Positions 16,284 through 25,305 of a stretch of 64,000 nt of DNA are shown piece after piece. Position numbers and translations under genes: made by a program. Positions within the stretch are counted from its first letter, which is position 1. Every line of letters begins with the position of its first letter. Origin of the DNA: Halonatronomonas sp051745425 (lineage in GTDB: Bacteria > Bacillota > Halanaerobiia > Halanaerobiales > Halarsenatibacteraceae); contig JBNJEB010000001.1 in assembly GCA_051745425.1 (NCBI GenBank), forward strand, positions 28,591 to 92,590, in the 5' to 3' direction. The notes under the pieces are model-generated. The model did no database searches, was not told the origin of the DNA, and saw nothing but the letters and a program-made list of their open reading frames with translations.

Positions 16284-17612
16284 TTATTCTATTATTTTTA
16301 CAGGATAGGGCTCTCCACCATTAGGCTTTAATAACTTTACAGTTTTCAATTTATTAACTAAAGCTTCCTGATATTCAACTCCGACCCGGATATAATTTCC
16401 TGTATAGCCAGTTATCATTCCAGCATCACAATTATCTTCAAAGAGAACTTCAAGCTGCTCCCCACTGATAGATTTCCGGTAATCCAGGGCCAATTTTTCT
16501 CCTAATTGATTCAAGCGATTATACCGCTCCTTTTTTAGATCACCATCTATATCATCTTTCATTCTTGCAGCTGGAGTGCCTGGCCTGGGAGAATAAGAAA
16601 AAATATGAAGCCTGCTGAAACCAATCTTTTCAACAACTTTTAAGGTCTCTTTAAAATCTTCTTCTGTCTCTCCAGGAAAACCAACAATAACATCAGTAGT
16701 CAGACCAATTCCAGGAATCCTGTTTTTAATATTCTCAATATAATTTAAAAATTCCTGTTGATTATATGGTCTATTCATTTTTTCTAAAATCCTGGCACTT
16801 CCACTCTGTAAAGGCAGGTGCAGATGTGAACAGATCTTATCTGAATTGCTCATAACTTCAAGCATTGAATCAGTAACCTCACCGGCTTCAATTGAACTTA
16901 ATCTTATCCTAAAATTCCCTTCAATCTTAATTAAGTCTCTTAAAAGATCAGCTAAATAATCTTTTTCGCCATTAAAATCCTTACCATAAGCACCAAGGTG
17001 AATCCCGGTCAAAACAAACTCTTTTACACCCTGGTCTACCAATCTCAAAAATTCTGCCTTTACAGCTTCCTGAGACCGACTCCTAATCCTGCCTCTGGCA
17101 TATGGTATTATACAATAACTACAAAATTGATCGCAGCCATCCTGAATTTTGATGTTAGCCCTGGTTGTCTGATTTAAATCAACAAGCTTAAATTCCTGAA
17201 ATTTATCGATATCCCCATATTCTTCTCGACTGCCTAACCACCTATCATTACCATCAGCCTTTAAATCATTCAAAAGCTCAATCAGGTTATCTTTATTAGA
17301 TGTTGAAACTAAATAATCAACTTCCTCTACATCTTCAACCTCCTCTGGAGAAACCTGGGTATAACAACCTGCCATAATAACAATAGAATTCTCACCGCCC
17401 CGTCTTTTAGCCTGTCGGGCCAGACTTCTAGATTTACTGGCTGCTGAAATTGTTACAGCACAACTATTTATTAAATATAAATCAGCCTCTGCTTCAAAAT
17501 CCACCACCTGATAACCGGCATTTTTAAACATCTGTTCTAATGCTTCAGCTTCATATTGATTAACTCTACAGCCTAAATTCTTGATTGCTGCTTTTACATC
17601 TGAATTCACCAT
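16284..17612 (-). CDS. mtaB: tRNA t6A37 methylthiotransferase MtaB
   Basis: Radical SAM enzyme that adds a methylthio group to t6A37 in tRNAs reading ANN codons. The UPF0004 domain (about 8-125) has three cluster-binding cysteines (NLGCRVNQ, INSCAV, MAGCYT). The radical SAM domain has the CxxxCxxC motif CDQFCSYC, and a TRAM domain closes the protein. ATG 17612 is favoured, with GGTGA five bases upstream; an ATG at 17624 is also in frame. It ends the hrcA-grpE-dnaK-dnaJ-prmA-rsmE-mtaB operon, as yqeV does in Bacillus. Confidence 0.94.
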   Translation of the reverse strand: MVNSDVKAAIKNLGCRVNQYEAEALEQMFKNAGYQVVDFEAEADLYLINSCAVTISAASKSRSLARQAKRRGGENSIVIMAGCYTQVSPEEVEDVEEVDYLVSTSNKDNLIELLNDLKADGNDRWLGSREEYGDIDKFQEFKLVDLNQTTRANIKIQDGCDQFCSYCIIPYARGRIRSRSQEAVKAEFLRLVDQGVKEFVLTGIHLGAYGKDFNGEKDYLADLLRDLIKIEGNFRIRLSSIEAGEVTDSMLEVMSNSDKICSHLHLPLQSGSARILEKMNRPYNQQEFLNYIENIKNRIPGIGLTTDVIVGFPGETEEDFKETLKVVEKIGFSRLHIFSYSPRPGTPAARMKDDIDGDLKKERYNRLNQLGEKLALDYRKSISGEQLEVLFEDNCDAGMITGYTGNYIRVGVEYQEALVNKLKTVKLLKPNGGEPYPVKIIE

Positions 17613-17630
17613 TGAAATCACCATCCAAAA

Positions 17631-18395
17631 TCATATTTCTCCTCTTTCATATAATATCAAACCAGTAACAAGTGGGGCAACAGTTTCAGTTCTTAAAATT
17701 CGCGGTCCTAAATTAAATCCAAAGCCATTATCTGAAGATAAAACATCTTCTATTTCAGAATCAGTAAAACCACCTTCCGGGCCAACTAAAAGTAAAATCC
17801 TTAAATCTTCATATTCAGAATTTATTTCAAGGCCATTAACCACCTCTTTTAATCTTTTAGCCTCATTCCTTGCTCGGGCTAGCAAAATAGCATCAAACTC
17901 AGAAAAGTTTTCTCTAAGTTTTTTCAAATCAACTGGCTCATATATCTCAGGAATTTCCCCTCGTTCTGATTGGCGGGCAGCTTCTTTGATTATCTTCTTC
18001 CAGCGACTTAATTTTTTCTCTTTTTTTGATTCTTTAATCTTAACAACAGTTCTGGCAGTCTCTAAAGGATAAAATCCGACAGCTCCAATTTCTGTCGACT
18101 TCTGAAGAACATATTCAAAATTATCTTTTTTTGCAATGGCCTGAGCAATAAAAATCTGAGTCTGAGGTTCGCCGGTGGTTTCGCCAATCGATTCAATTCT
18201 AGATTCAGCAGATTTTTCGCCAACTTCCAGGATCTCAACTTTATATTTTAAGCCAGCACCATCAAGCAATAATATCCTATCCCCTGAGTTATAGCGAAGG
18301 CTATTAAAAATATGATTGTATAATTCACCGGCTATAGGTACAATATCGCCTTCTTTTAAATTATCTGGTTTATTTTTAAGAAAGAATCTTCGCAT
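17631..18395 (-). CDS. rsmE: 16S rRNA m3U1498 methyltransferase RsmE
   Basis: SPOUT-class methyltransferase acting on U1498 of 16S rRNA. The N-terminal PUA-like region begins MRRFFLKN. The C-terminal SPOUT knot has LVGPEGGFTDSEIE and LGPRILRTETVAP, both diagnostic. The chosen start, ATG 18395, has GGGGTG six bases upstream and overlaps the end of prmA by 20 bases. A longer reading from 18416 adds only a few non-conserved residues. Confidence 0.94.
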   Translation of the reverse strand: MRRFFLKNKPDNLKEGDIVPIAGELYNHIFNSLRYNSGDRILLLDGAGLKYKVEILEVGEKSAESRIESIGETTGEPQTQIFIAQAIAKKDNFEYVLQKSTEIGAVGFYPLETARTVVKIKESKKEKKLSRWKKIIKEAARQSERGEIPEIYEPVDLKKLRENFSEFDAILLARARNEAKRLKEVVNGLEINSEYEDLRILLLVGPEGGFTDSEIEDVLSSDNGFGFNLGPRILRTETVAPLVTGLILYERGEI

Positions 18396-19284
18396 TATCA
18401 TCACCCCGCCTGGCAATTAATGACCGCCATTCATTTCTCTCAATTTCTTTAATTAAATCAAACCCATTATCTATCAGTCTTTCTTTTAATTCTTCAGACT
18501 GTTTGTCAATATAGCCACTTAAGATAAGAAAGCCGTTATTAGAAACTTTATTAATAATATCTTTAAAATTTGCATGAATTAAAGGTGCAAGCAGATTAGA
18601 GATAACCAGTTCAAATTCTTTAAGTTCAAACTGGCCAATATCACCAACAATTGTATCTATTTCTTCTGACAAATTATTATACTTTAAATTATTAATACAG
18701 TTTTCTATAGCAACATCTGAAATATCAATAGCAGTTACCTGATCTATACCAAGCATTTTGCCGCCAATTGCTAGAATTCCACTGCCAGTTCCAATATCAA
18801 GCATTGATTCAAGCCTGGTTTCTTTAATTAAGCCAGTTAAATTAGCTAAAGCCAGATAAGTACTTTCATGACTGCCGGTGCCAAAGGCCTGACCGGGATC
18901 AATTATTATTTTCTTTCTACTGTTACTTTCAAATTCATCAATTTTCCAGGGAGGCAGAATAATCCAGTCATCCTCAACTTTTACTGGCTGATAATTCTCC
19001 CGCCAGTTATCAATCCAGTTCTTCTCACTATATAATTCTCTCATTAAAGTAAAACTAAAATCTTCTGTTTTTAAATAGGAATTCAGTTTAAGCCAGTATT
19101 TATCATAGCGTTTATCTTCAGGTTTTTCTCCAGAACCTGTTATCTTTCTATAACCAGAAAATAAAATTCTGCCGTCAGCAAGGCTTTCAACAAGAAACCC
19201 CTCAGGAAAAACCTGAGAGTATAATTCCTCGCCGTTAGCCTCGAATTCTGACGGCAGTTTTAAATGATATACTATATAATTCAT
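18376..19284 (-). CDS. prmA: Ribosomal protein L11 methyltransferase
   Basis: 302-residue SAM-dependent methyltransferase that modifies L11. The SAM motif is LDIGTGSGILAIGG, preceded by IDPGQAFGTGSHEST, which is characteristic of PrmA; the motif ISNLLAPLI contains the catalytic NLL. The ATG overlaps the dnaJ stop by one base, with GGAGG in the dnaJ end. Order dnaJ-prmA-rsmE is conserved in Firmicutes. Confidence 0.95.
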   Translation of the reverse strand: MNYIVYHLKLPSEFEANGEELYSQVFPEGFLVESLADGRILFSGYRKITGSGEKPEDKRYDKYWLKLNSYLKTEDFSFTLMRELYSEKNWIDNWRENYQPVKVEDDWIILPPWKIDEFESNSRKKIIIDPGQAFGTGSHESTYLALANLTGLIKETRLESMLDIGTGSGILAIGGKMLGIDQVTAIDISDVAIENCINNLKYNNLSEEIDTIVGDIGQFELKEFELVISNLLAPLIHANFKDIINKVSNNGFLILSGYIDKQSEELKERLIDNGFDLIKEIERNEWRSLIARRGDDNAKILS

Positions 19285-20426
19285 TAGTTACCTCCAAAAG
19301 CATCCTTCACTCGACTAAAAAAGCCTTTACTTTCTGGATTAATCTCATCTCCACTTATCTTAGCAAACTTCTGGAGAAGTTCTTTCTGCTCAGAACTAAG
19401 AGACTTTGGAATAACAACTTTAATCTTAATATACTGATCACCACGACCACTGGAACGGAGGTGATTAATACCTTTATTTTTAAGACGAAGGCTATCTCCT
19501 GGTTGTGTTCCTTCAGGAATTTTTAATTTAACTTCCCCCTCTAGAGTTGGGACCTGAATTTCATCGCCTAGAGCTGCCTGCACAAAATTAATTGGCAGTT
19601 CATAATAGACATCATCGCCTTTCCGTTCAAATAAATCATGGGGTTTAACATCTACTCTGACAAAGAGATCTCCTGACGGGCCGCCTCGTTTACCGACACC
19701 ACCTTTACCAGAAAGCCTTATCCTCTGGCCACTGGAAATACCTGCTGGTATTTCAACTTTAATATCCCTTCTCCTGGTCACCCGTCCTTCACCGTTACAA
19801 TCAGGACATGGTTCATCAATGATCTCTCCTTTGCCCTGACAGCGATCACAGGTCTTAATCTGAGCCATATTGCCAAATGGTGTTCTCTGATTAACCCTTA
19901 TCTGACCGCTACCATCACATTTAGGACAGGTTCTTGGATTACTACCTGGTTTAGCCCCTGAACCATCACAGGTCTGACAGGTCTCCTGTCTTGGAATTCT
20001 AATAGTTTTTTCAGTTCCAAAGGCAGCATCTTCAAAGGAAATCTCCATTCGATACTCTAAATCTCTTCCCCGGGTAGGCCTATTCTGAGAGCGTTGACCC
20101 ATTCCAGAAAATCCGCCTCCACCCATGAACATTTCAAAGAGGTCTTCTAAACCACCAAAACCGCCACGGGCGAAGTCATCATAATTGAAATCATCATCAC
20201 CAATACCGGCATGACCATATTGATCATAGCGGGCTCTTTTATCTTCATCACTTAAAATGCCATAGGCTTCTGAGATTTCTTTAAATTTTTCACTGGCTTC
20301 AGGATCATCTGGATTACGATCAGGATGATATTTTTTAGCCAGCTTTCTATATGCTTTTTTGATTTCTTTCTGATCGGCGTCTTTATCGACACCTAAAATT
20401 TCATAATAATCTTTTTGGCTAGCCAT
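19284..20426 (-). CDS. dnaJ: Chaperone DnaJ
   Basis: 380 residues. The J domain (about 5-70) has the HPD motif in KKYHPDRN. A glycine/phenylalanine-rich linker follows (about 75-115). The zinc domain carries four CxxCxGxG-type repeats (CQTCDGSG, CPKCDGSG, CDRCQGKG, CPDCNGEG), and the C-terminal substrate-binding domains follow. It stimulates DnaK ATPase. The gene is separated from dnaK by a strong hairpin at 20450-20494 that may reduce its expression. Confidence 0.98.
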   Translation of the reverse strand: MASQKDYYEILGVDKDADQKEIKKAYRKLAKKYHPDRNPDDPEASEKFKEISEAYGILSDEDKRARYDQYGHAGIGDDDFNYDDFARGGFGGLEDLFEMFMGGGGFSGMGQRSQNRPTRGRDLEYRMEISFEDAAFGTEKTIRIPRQETCQTCDGSGAKPGSNPRTCPKCDGSGQIRVNQRTPFGNMAQIKTCDRCQGKGEIIDEPCPDCNGEGRVTRRRDIKVEIPAGISSGQRIRLSGKGGVGKRGGPSGDLFVRVDVKPHDLFERKGDDVYYELPINFVQAALGDEIQVPTLEGEVKLKIPEGTQPGDSLRLKNKGINHLRSSGRGDQYIKIKVVIPKSLSSEQKELLQKFAKISGDEINPESKGFFSRVKDAFGGN

Positions 20427-20449
20427 AATGAATCACCTTCCTGCAATTA

Positions 20450-20494
20450 GAAAAACAGGTAAAAGAAGGGAGCAAACAACTCCCTCCTTTTACC
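20450..20494 (-). terminator. Hairpin between dnaK and dnaJ, partial terminator
   Basis: GGTAAAAGGAGGGAG (20494-20480) pairs with CTCCCTTCTTTTACC (20472-20458) around a seven-base loop, a 15-position stem with one G-U pair. It is followed on the minus strand by TGTTTTTC. The stretch is inside an operon, so it is more likely an attenuator or RNA-stability element than a full stop. Confidence 0.7.
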
Positions 20495-20509
20495 AATACA
20501 TCATTTTTA

Positions 20510-22372
20510 TTAATTTCTATCTTCTTCATCGACTTCCTCATAATCTACATCTATAGTGTCGTCATCTTCTGAATCAGCACTTTCCTGCTGACCTGCAGCT
20601 CCAGCCTGTCCTTCTGCAGCCTGTTCAGCAGCTTCCTGCTTGGAATATAGCTCCTGACTCAATTCAGTCATCTCTTCAGTTAATGTTTCCATCTTTTCAT
20701 CAATTAAATCAATATCTATTTCTTCACCTTCAAGGGCTGATTCTAGATCTTCTTTTGCTTTTTCAACTTTTTCAACCAGTGCATCATCAACATCATCACC
20801 GGCTTCATCCAGAGTCTTTTCTACAGAATGGACCATAGCTTCAGCTTCATTTTTCTTTTCAATTCTTTCAACTTTCTTTTTATCTTCTTCTGCATGCTCC
20901 TCAGCCTCTTTTACCATCTCTTCAATTTCTTCTTCACTTAAACCGCTATCTGATTTGATGGTAATATTCTGTTCATTGCCAGTACCTTTATCTTTAGCTG
21001 AGACATTAACGATACCATTTTCATCTATATCAAAAGTAACTTCAATCTGTGGAACACCTCTTGGAGCAGGTGGTATATCAGTTAACTGGAAGCGTCCAAG
21101 AGTCTTGTTATGCTTGGCCATCTTTCTTTCACCCTGGAGTACATGGATATCCACAGTTGTCTGATTATCTTCAGCAGTTGAGAACACCTTACTCTTAGAT
21201 GTTGGTATTGTTGTATTTCTATCAATTAATTTGGTAAATACTCCGCCAAGTGTTTCAATACCTAATGATAATGGAGTTACATCAAGGAGAACTAAATCAT
21301 CAACATCTCCTGAAAGAACTCCAGCCTGAATGGCAGCACCAACGGCTACAACTTCATCAGGATTAATTCCTTTGTTAGGAGCTTTACCAACCCGTTCTTC
21401 TACAGCTTCCTGAACAGCAGGTATTCTGGTTGAACCACCAACAAGAATTACTTCATCAATCTCGCCATTGCTGATCCCTGCATCTTCAAGAGCCTGCTTG
21501 GTTGGTCCCATTGTTTTTTCAATAAGATCCTCAGTTAGTTCATTGAATTTAGCTCTTGTTATATCAACATCAAGATGCTTTGGTCCATCATCAGTCTGAG
21601 TTATAAATGGAAGATTTACATTGGTTTCTTTGACACTGGATAATTCAATCTTTGCTTTTTCAGCAGCATCCTTTAAGCGCTGAAGTGCCATTTTATCTTT
21701 CTTTAAATCTATTCCATACTCATTCTTGAATTCTGATGCCAGATAATCTATTATTCTTTCATCAAAATCGTCTCCACCTAATTTATTATTACCACTGGTA
21801 GCTACAACTTCAAAGACTCCATCACCAATTTCAAGAATTGAAACATCAAATGTACCTCCACCAAGATCAAAGACCAAAATTGTCTGATCTTTATCATCAT
21901 CAAGACCATAGGCCAGAGCAGCAGCTGTCGGCTCATTAATTATTCTCTTTACCTCTAAACCAGCAATCTTACCGGCATCTTTTGTAGCCTGACGCTGACT
22001 ATCGCTGAAATATGCTGGAACGGTAATTACAGCTTCCTCAATTCCCTGGCCTAGATAATCTTCGGCATCCCTTTTCATCTTCTGAAGAATCATTGAAGAA
22101 ATCTCCTGAGGAGTATATTCTTCACCTTTAAGATTAACCTTATAATCTGTACCCATCTCTCTTTTAATGGATTGTACTGTCTGATCTGCATTTGTTATTG
22201 CCTGACGCTTGGCATGTTCACCAACAATTCTTTCTCCTTTTTTATTATAGGCAACAACAGAAGGTGTTGTTCTGCCACCCTCTTTGTTTGGAATAACAGT
22301 TGGTTCATCACCTTCCATTACAGCCATACATGAATTGGTTGTTCCTAAGTCAATACCTAATATTTTACCCAT
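20510..22372 (-). CDS. dnaK: Chaperone DnaK (Hsp70)
   Basis: 620 residues. The N-terminal ATPase domain starts GKILGIDLGTTNSCMAV and contains VPAYFSDSQRQATKDAG and VFDLGGGTFDVSIL. The linker DDLVLLDVTPLSLGIETLGG leads to the substrate-binding domain, and an acidic lid ends in DDDTIDVDYEEVDEE, as in bacterial DnaK. ATG 22372 has GGAGG upstream. It follows grpE by 32 bases and is controlled by HrcA at the operon promoter. Confidence 0.99.
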   Translation of the reverse strand: MGKILGIDLGTTNSCMAVMEGDEPTVIPNKEGGRTTPSVVAYNKKGERIVGEHAKRQAITNADQTVQSIKREMGTDYKVNLKGEEYTPQEISSMILQKMKRDAEDYLGQGIEEAVITVPAYFSDSQRQATKDAGKIAGLEVKRIINEPTAAALAYGLDDDKDQTILVFDLGGGTFDVSILEIGDGVFEVVATSGNNKLGGDDFDERIIDYLASEFKNEYGIDLKKDKMALQRLKDAAEKAKIELSSVKETNVNLPFITQTDDGPKHLDVDITRAKFNELTEDLIEKTMGPTKQALEDAGISNGEIDEVILVGGSTRIPAVQEAVEERVGKAPNKGINPDEVVAVGAAIQAGVLSGDVDDLVLLDVTPLSLGIETLGGVFTKLIDRNTTIPTSKSKVFSTAEDNQTTVDIHVLQGERKMAKHNKTLGRFQLTDIPPAPRGVPQIEVTFDIDENGIVNVSAKDKGTGNEQNITIKSDSGLSEEEIEEMVKEAEEHAEEDKKKVERIEKKNEAEAMVHSVEKTLDEAGDDVDDALVEKVEKAKEDLESALEGEEIDIDLIDEKMETLTEEMTELSQELYSKQEAAEQAAEGQAGAAGQQESADSEDDDTIDVDYEEVDEEDRN

Positions 22373-22404
22373 TATAACATCCTCCTTAAAACATTTTTTA
22401 TATT

Positions 22405-22983
22405 TTAACCAGCTACTTTAACCATAGCCGGTCTAACAACGACATCTTCATAAAGATAACCTTTTTGAACTTCCTCAACAACTGTTCCCTCTTCTTCATC
22501 TGACTCTACTTTTTCAACTGCTTCATGATATTCATGATCAAATTCTTCTCCAATAGCCTGTATCTTTTTAACCCCTTCCTGTTCTAAAACAGTCCAGAGT
22601 TGCCGATAAATCATCTCTACACCCTGAGAAAAACTATTATCCTCACAGCCGCTGGCCAGAGCTCTTTCAAAATTGTCTAAAACAGGAAGAAGTTGCTCAA
22701 TTATTTCAACTTTATATTTTATAGCCAGTTCTGATTTTTCTTCCCTGGTTCTTCTTCGATAATTGGCAAAATCGGCCTGAGAACGCTTTAATTTATTTAA
22801 ATATTTTTGGCTTTCTTCTTCTAAACTCTCAACCTGCTCTTCCAACCTATCAATCTTTTCCTGCATCTCTGCAGGCTCTAAGACACATTCAACTGCTTCA
22901 TCTTTTTCTTCTTCAACGTTTTCCGTTTTATTCTGCTCATCAGTATTCATTTCCTCATCAAATTCTTCATTTGGAGAACCCAT
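22405..22983 (-). CDS. grpE: Nucleotide exchange factor GrpE
   Basis: 192 residues. A highly acidic N-terminal tail (about 1-45) leads into a long coiled coil (about 45-95) and the C-terminal beta domain with GEEFDHEYHEAVEKVES and GYLYEDVVVRPAMVKVA. It releases ADP from DnaK. ATG 22983 is preferred over the GTG nine bases upstream, which is part of the AGGTG ribosome binding site. It follows hrcA by five bases. Confidence 0.97.
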   Translation of the reverse strand: MGSPNEEFDEEMNTDEQNKTENVEEEKDEAVECVLEPAEMQEKIDRLEEQVESLEEESQKYLNKLKRSQADFANYRRRTREEKSELAIKYKVEIIEQLLPVLDNFERALASGCEDNSFSQGVEMIYRQLWTVLEQEGVKKIQAIGEEFDHEYHEAVEKVESDEEEGTVVEEVQKGYLYEDVVVRPAMVKVAG

Positions 22984-22988
22984 ATTTA

Positions 22989-24032
22989 TCACCTACCTGT
23001 ACTAGAAATTAACTTACTCAATAATTCTGCAGCCAGATCAACTGAAGATATTACTTTTGAATATTCCATTCTGGTCGGACCAATAATACCTATCTGCCCG
23101 CTGGCTCCTTTAGCAATATGATATCTAGCCAGAACCAGACTGCAATTTTCCATATCTTCTACTTCATTCTCAGTTCCAATCTTTATTGAAAGTTCATCAT
23201 TGATATTATTTAAGATTTTTCTCAGTTCTTCTTCTCGGTCAAGAATTCTTAAGACCTTCTTTAAGCGATTAACATCATTGAATTCAGGCTGTTCTAAAAT
23301 ATATGAAGTTCCATCTAAATGAATCTTCATACCATTTTTAGTTGATATATTTGACATCTCTTTTTGCAGTGATTCCAAAATTTCAGCCGTATAGTTAATT
23401 CTGCGCTGTAATTCATGCTGAAGATTATTTAAAAATGCCTGATCCATTTCATCTATTAAAACACCCTTTAACCGCTTATTCAAGATCTTATTTATATCCT
23501 CTAACTGCTTATCATCTAAATCTTTGTTCAGGTTTATTATTTTATTATTAACCAGACCATTATCTGTTATTACTACCAGGAGTAATCTCTTCTTACTAAC
23601 CGGTAATAATTGTATTCGACTAACTTTACTTTCAGAAAAAGCCGGCTCACTGATAAAAGCTGTGTAATGAGTCAAATTAGCTAGCAACCTTGTCATACCA
23701 GACATTACATCTTCAATACCAGAATATTGATTTGCCAGCTGCTGTAGATAATTTTCAATTGATGATGGAGAATTTAATTCACTCTTCTTAAGATTATCCA
23801 CATAAAAACGATATCCCAGATCAGTCGGGATACGTCCAGCTGAAGTATGTGGTTGTTCTAATAAACCCATCTCTTCTAAATCAGCCATTTCATTTCTAAT
23901 TGTAGCAGGACTAAAACCGAAATCATACTTCTTGGCAAGAGTTCTAGATCCAACCGGTTCAGCAGTTAGAATATGCTCCTGGATGATGGTCTTTAATACT
24001 CTAATCTTCCTGTCAGTCATTTCTTCAACCAT
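22989..24032 (-). CDS. hrcA: Heat-inducible transcription repressor HrcA
   Basis: 347 residues. An N-terminal winged helix (RKIRVLKTIIQEHILTAEPV; PATIRNEMADLEEMGLL) is followed by the GAF-like HrcA domain with PHTSAGRIPTDLGYRFYVD and the C-terminal GASGQIGIIGPTRMEY. It binds CIRCE and needs GroE to stay active. The ATG at 24032 has GAGGTG upstream; the GTG inside that site, at 24041, is an unlikely start. First gene of the heat-shock operon and adjacent to a perfect CIRCE, so it represses itself. Confidence 0.97.
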   Translation of the reverse strand: MVEEMTDRKIRVLKTIIQEHILTAEPVGSRTLAKKYDFGFSPATIRNEMADLEEMGLLEQPHTSAGRIPTDLGYRFYVDNLKKSELNSPSSIENYLQQLANQYSGIEDVMSGMTRLLANLTHYTAFISEPAFSESKVSRIQLLPVSKKRLLLVVITDNGLVNNKIINLNKDLDDKQLEDINKILNKRLKGVLIDEMDQAFLNNLQHELQRRINYTAEILESLQKEMSNISTKNGMKIHLDGTSYILEQPEFNDVNRLKKVLRILDREEELRKILNNINDELSIKIGTENEVEDMENCSLVLARYHIAKGASGQIGIIGPTRMEYSKVISSVDLAAELLSKLISSTGR

Positions 24033-24047
24033 CTTAATCACCTCTGT

Positions 24048-24074
24048 TTAGCACTCAATACTAGAGAGTGCTAA
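24048..24074. promoter_or_regulatory. CIRCE operator
   Basis: TTAGCACTC, nine bases, GAGTGCTAA: a perfect match to the CIRCE inverted repeat bound by HrcA. It lies between the promoter and the hrcA start, so it also forms part of the mRNA leader. Confidence 0.98.
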
Positions 24075-24085
24075 TAACTATTTAT

Positions 24086-24114
24086 AAAATACCATACTGA
24101 TAATTTTTTGTCAA
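24086..24114 (-). promoter_or_regulatory. Promoter of the hrcA heat-shock operon
   Basis: Consensus TTGACA (24114-24109), 17-base spacer, TATTTT (24091-24086) on the minus strand. The expected start is just upstream of or within the CIRCE element. Confidence 0.85.
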
Positions 24115-24120
24115 GGCTGA

Positions 24121-25305
24121 TTAGTCAATAAAAGCTAAAAAAACCTTATTAGCAAATAACTTACCTCTATCAGTTAATTTAATAACTCTATCAGATGATT
24201 TTAATAAACCCTTATTAATTAAATCCCTTATTTTTTTATTATAAAAATACTCAACTGTTTCACCAAATAATTCCTTAAACTCTGCTTTTAAAATTCCTCT
24301 GTCCATTCTTAAGCCCAAAAACATAAATTCGCTTCTTAAATCTTTAATATCTGGTTCAATAAATTCTTGCATTAGGTTCTGTTTATTATCGATCAAATTA
24401 ATATATGCTTCTAAATTCTTTTGATTCTCTACTCTATTAAGCTCAATGAAACTATGGGCTCCAGGACCAAGACCTATATAAGGAATAAATCTCCAGTAAG
24501 CGCTATTATGAGCAGATTGATAATCTGGTAAAGCATAACTTGAAATTTCATAATGATTATAACCAGCAGACTTCAGTATTTCATCAGTTTTTTGATAATT
24601 TCTTGCATCTATTTCTTCAGATATTGCAGGAAGATCTCCTTTAAGAACAGAATTATACAGTTTCGTTCCTTTTTCTAATTGCAGATTATAAATAGAAAAA
24701 TGGTTAGGTTTATAAGCAACTAATTCTTTAAGGCTGGCCAGATAATCAGAACTATTCTGGCCTGGCAGACTGGAAATAACATCTATACTAAAATTTACCC
24801 CTATATCCTGGAAATATTCAATAACCTCTCTGGCCTTAGTAGCATCATGCCGTCTGCCCAGCAGTCTTAATTCAGCATCATTTAAAGACTGCACACCTAA
24901 ACTAAATCTATTAATGCCTGCCTCTTTATACTCAAGCAGTCTTTCTCTAGAGTTTATATCTCCTGGATTTATTTCAATAGTAATTTCTGAATCTAATTTT
25001 AGGCCAAAGCTTGAATTTATTTTTTCTATTATTAAACTAAAATCAGCTGGAGAAAATAAAGAGGGGGTGCCTCCTCCAAAATAGACTGTCGAAGGCTCTG
25101 GATATAAACTGCTAAACTGCTCCCCTGATAACTCCAGCTCAATAATTAATGCTTTAATATATTCTTCTTGCAAATCAGACCTTCCAGTCACTGAATAAAA
25201 GTCACAGTAGGAGCATTTTGATTTACAGAATGGAAAATGAAAATAGAGAGAAAGGCCTCTACTTCTAAATTTATTTAAGAGCTCTTTCTTTAAATTAGTC
25301 ATCAT
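24121..25305 (-). CDS. hemW: HemW-type radical SAM heme chaperone
   Basis: Radical SAM protein of the HemW group, which binds heme and is proposed to insert it into respiratory proteins. It is often misnamed HemN. The cluster motif is CKSKCSYCDF, which lacks the extra cysteine of true HemN, and is followed by VYFGGGTPSLFS and GVQSLNDAELRLLGRRH. The length of about 395 residues is typical. Starts at 25308, 25305 and 25302 (ATGATGATG) cannot be separated; all overlap the end of lepA, giving tight coupling. Confidence 0.9.
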   Translation of the reverse strand: MMTNLKKELLNKFRSRGLSLYFHFPFCKSKCSYCDFYSVTGRSDLQEEYIKALIIELELSGEQFSSLYPEPSTVYFGGGTPSLFSPADFSLIIEKINSSFGLKLDSEITIEINPGDINSRERLLEYKEAGINRFSLGVQSLNDAELRLLGRRHDATKAREVIEYFQDIGVNFSIDVISSLPGQNSSDYLASLKELVAYKPNHFSIYNLQLEKGTKLYNSVLKGDLPAISEEIDARNYQKTDEILKSAGYNHYEISSYALPDYQSAHNSAYWRFIPYIGLGPGAHSFIELNRVENQKNLEAYINLIDNKQNLMQEFIEPDIKDLRSEFMFLGLRMDRGILKAEFKELFGETVEYFYNKKIRDLINKGLLKSSDRVIKLTDRGKLFANKVFLAFID

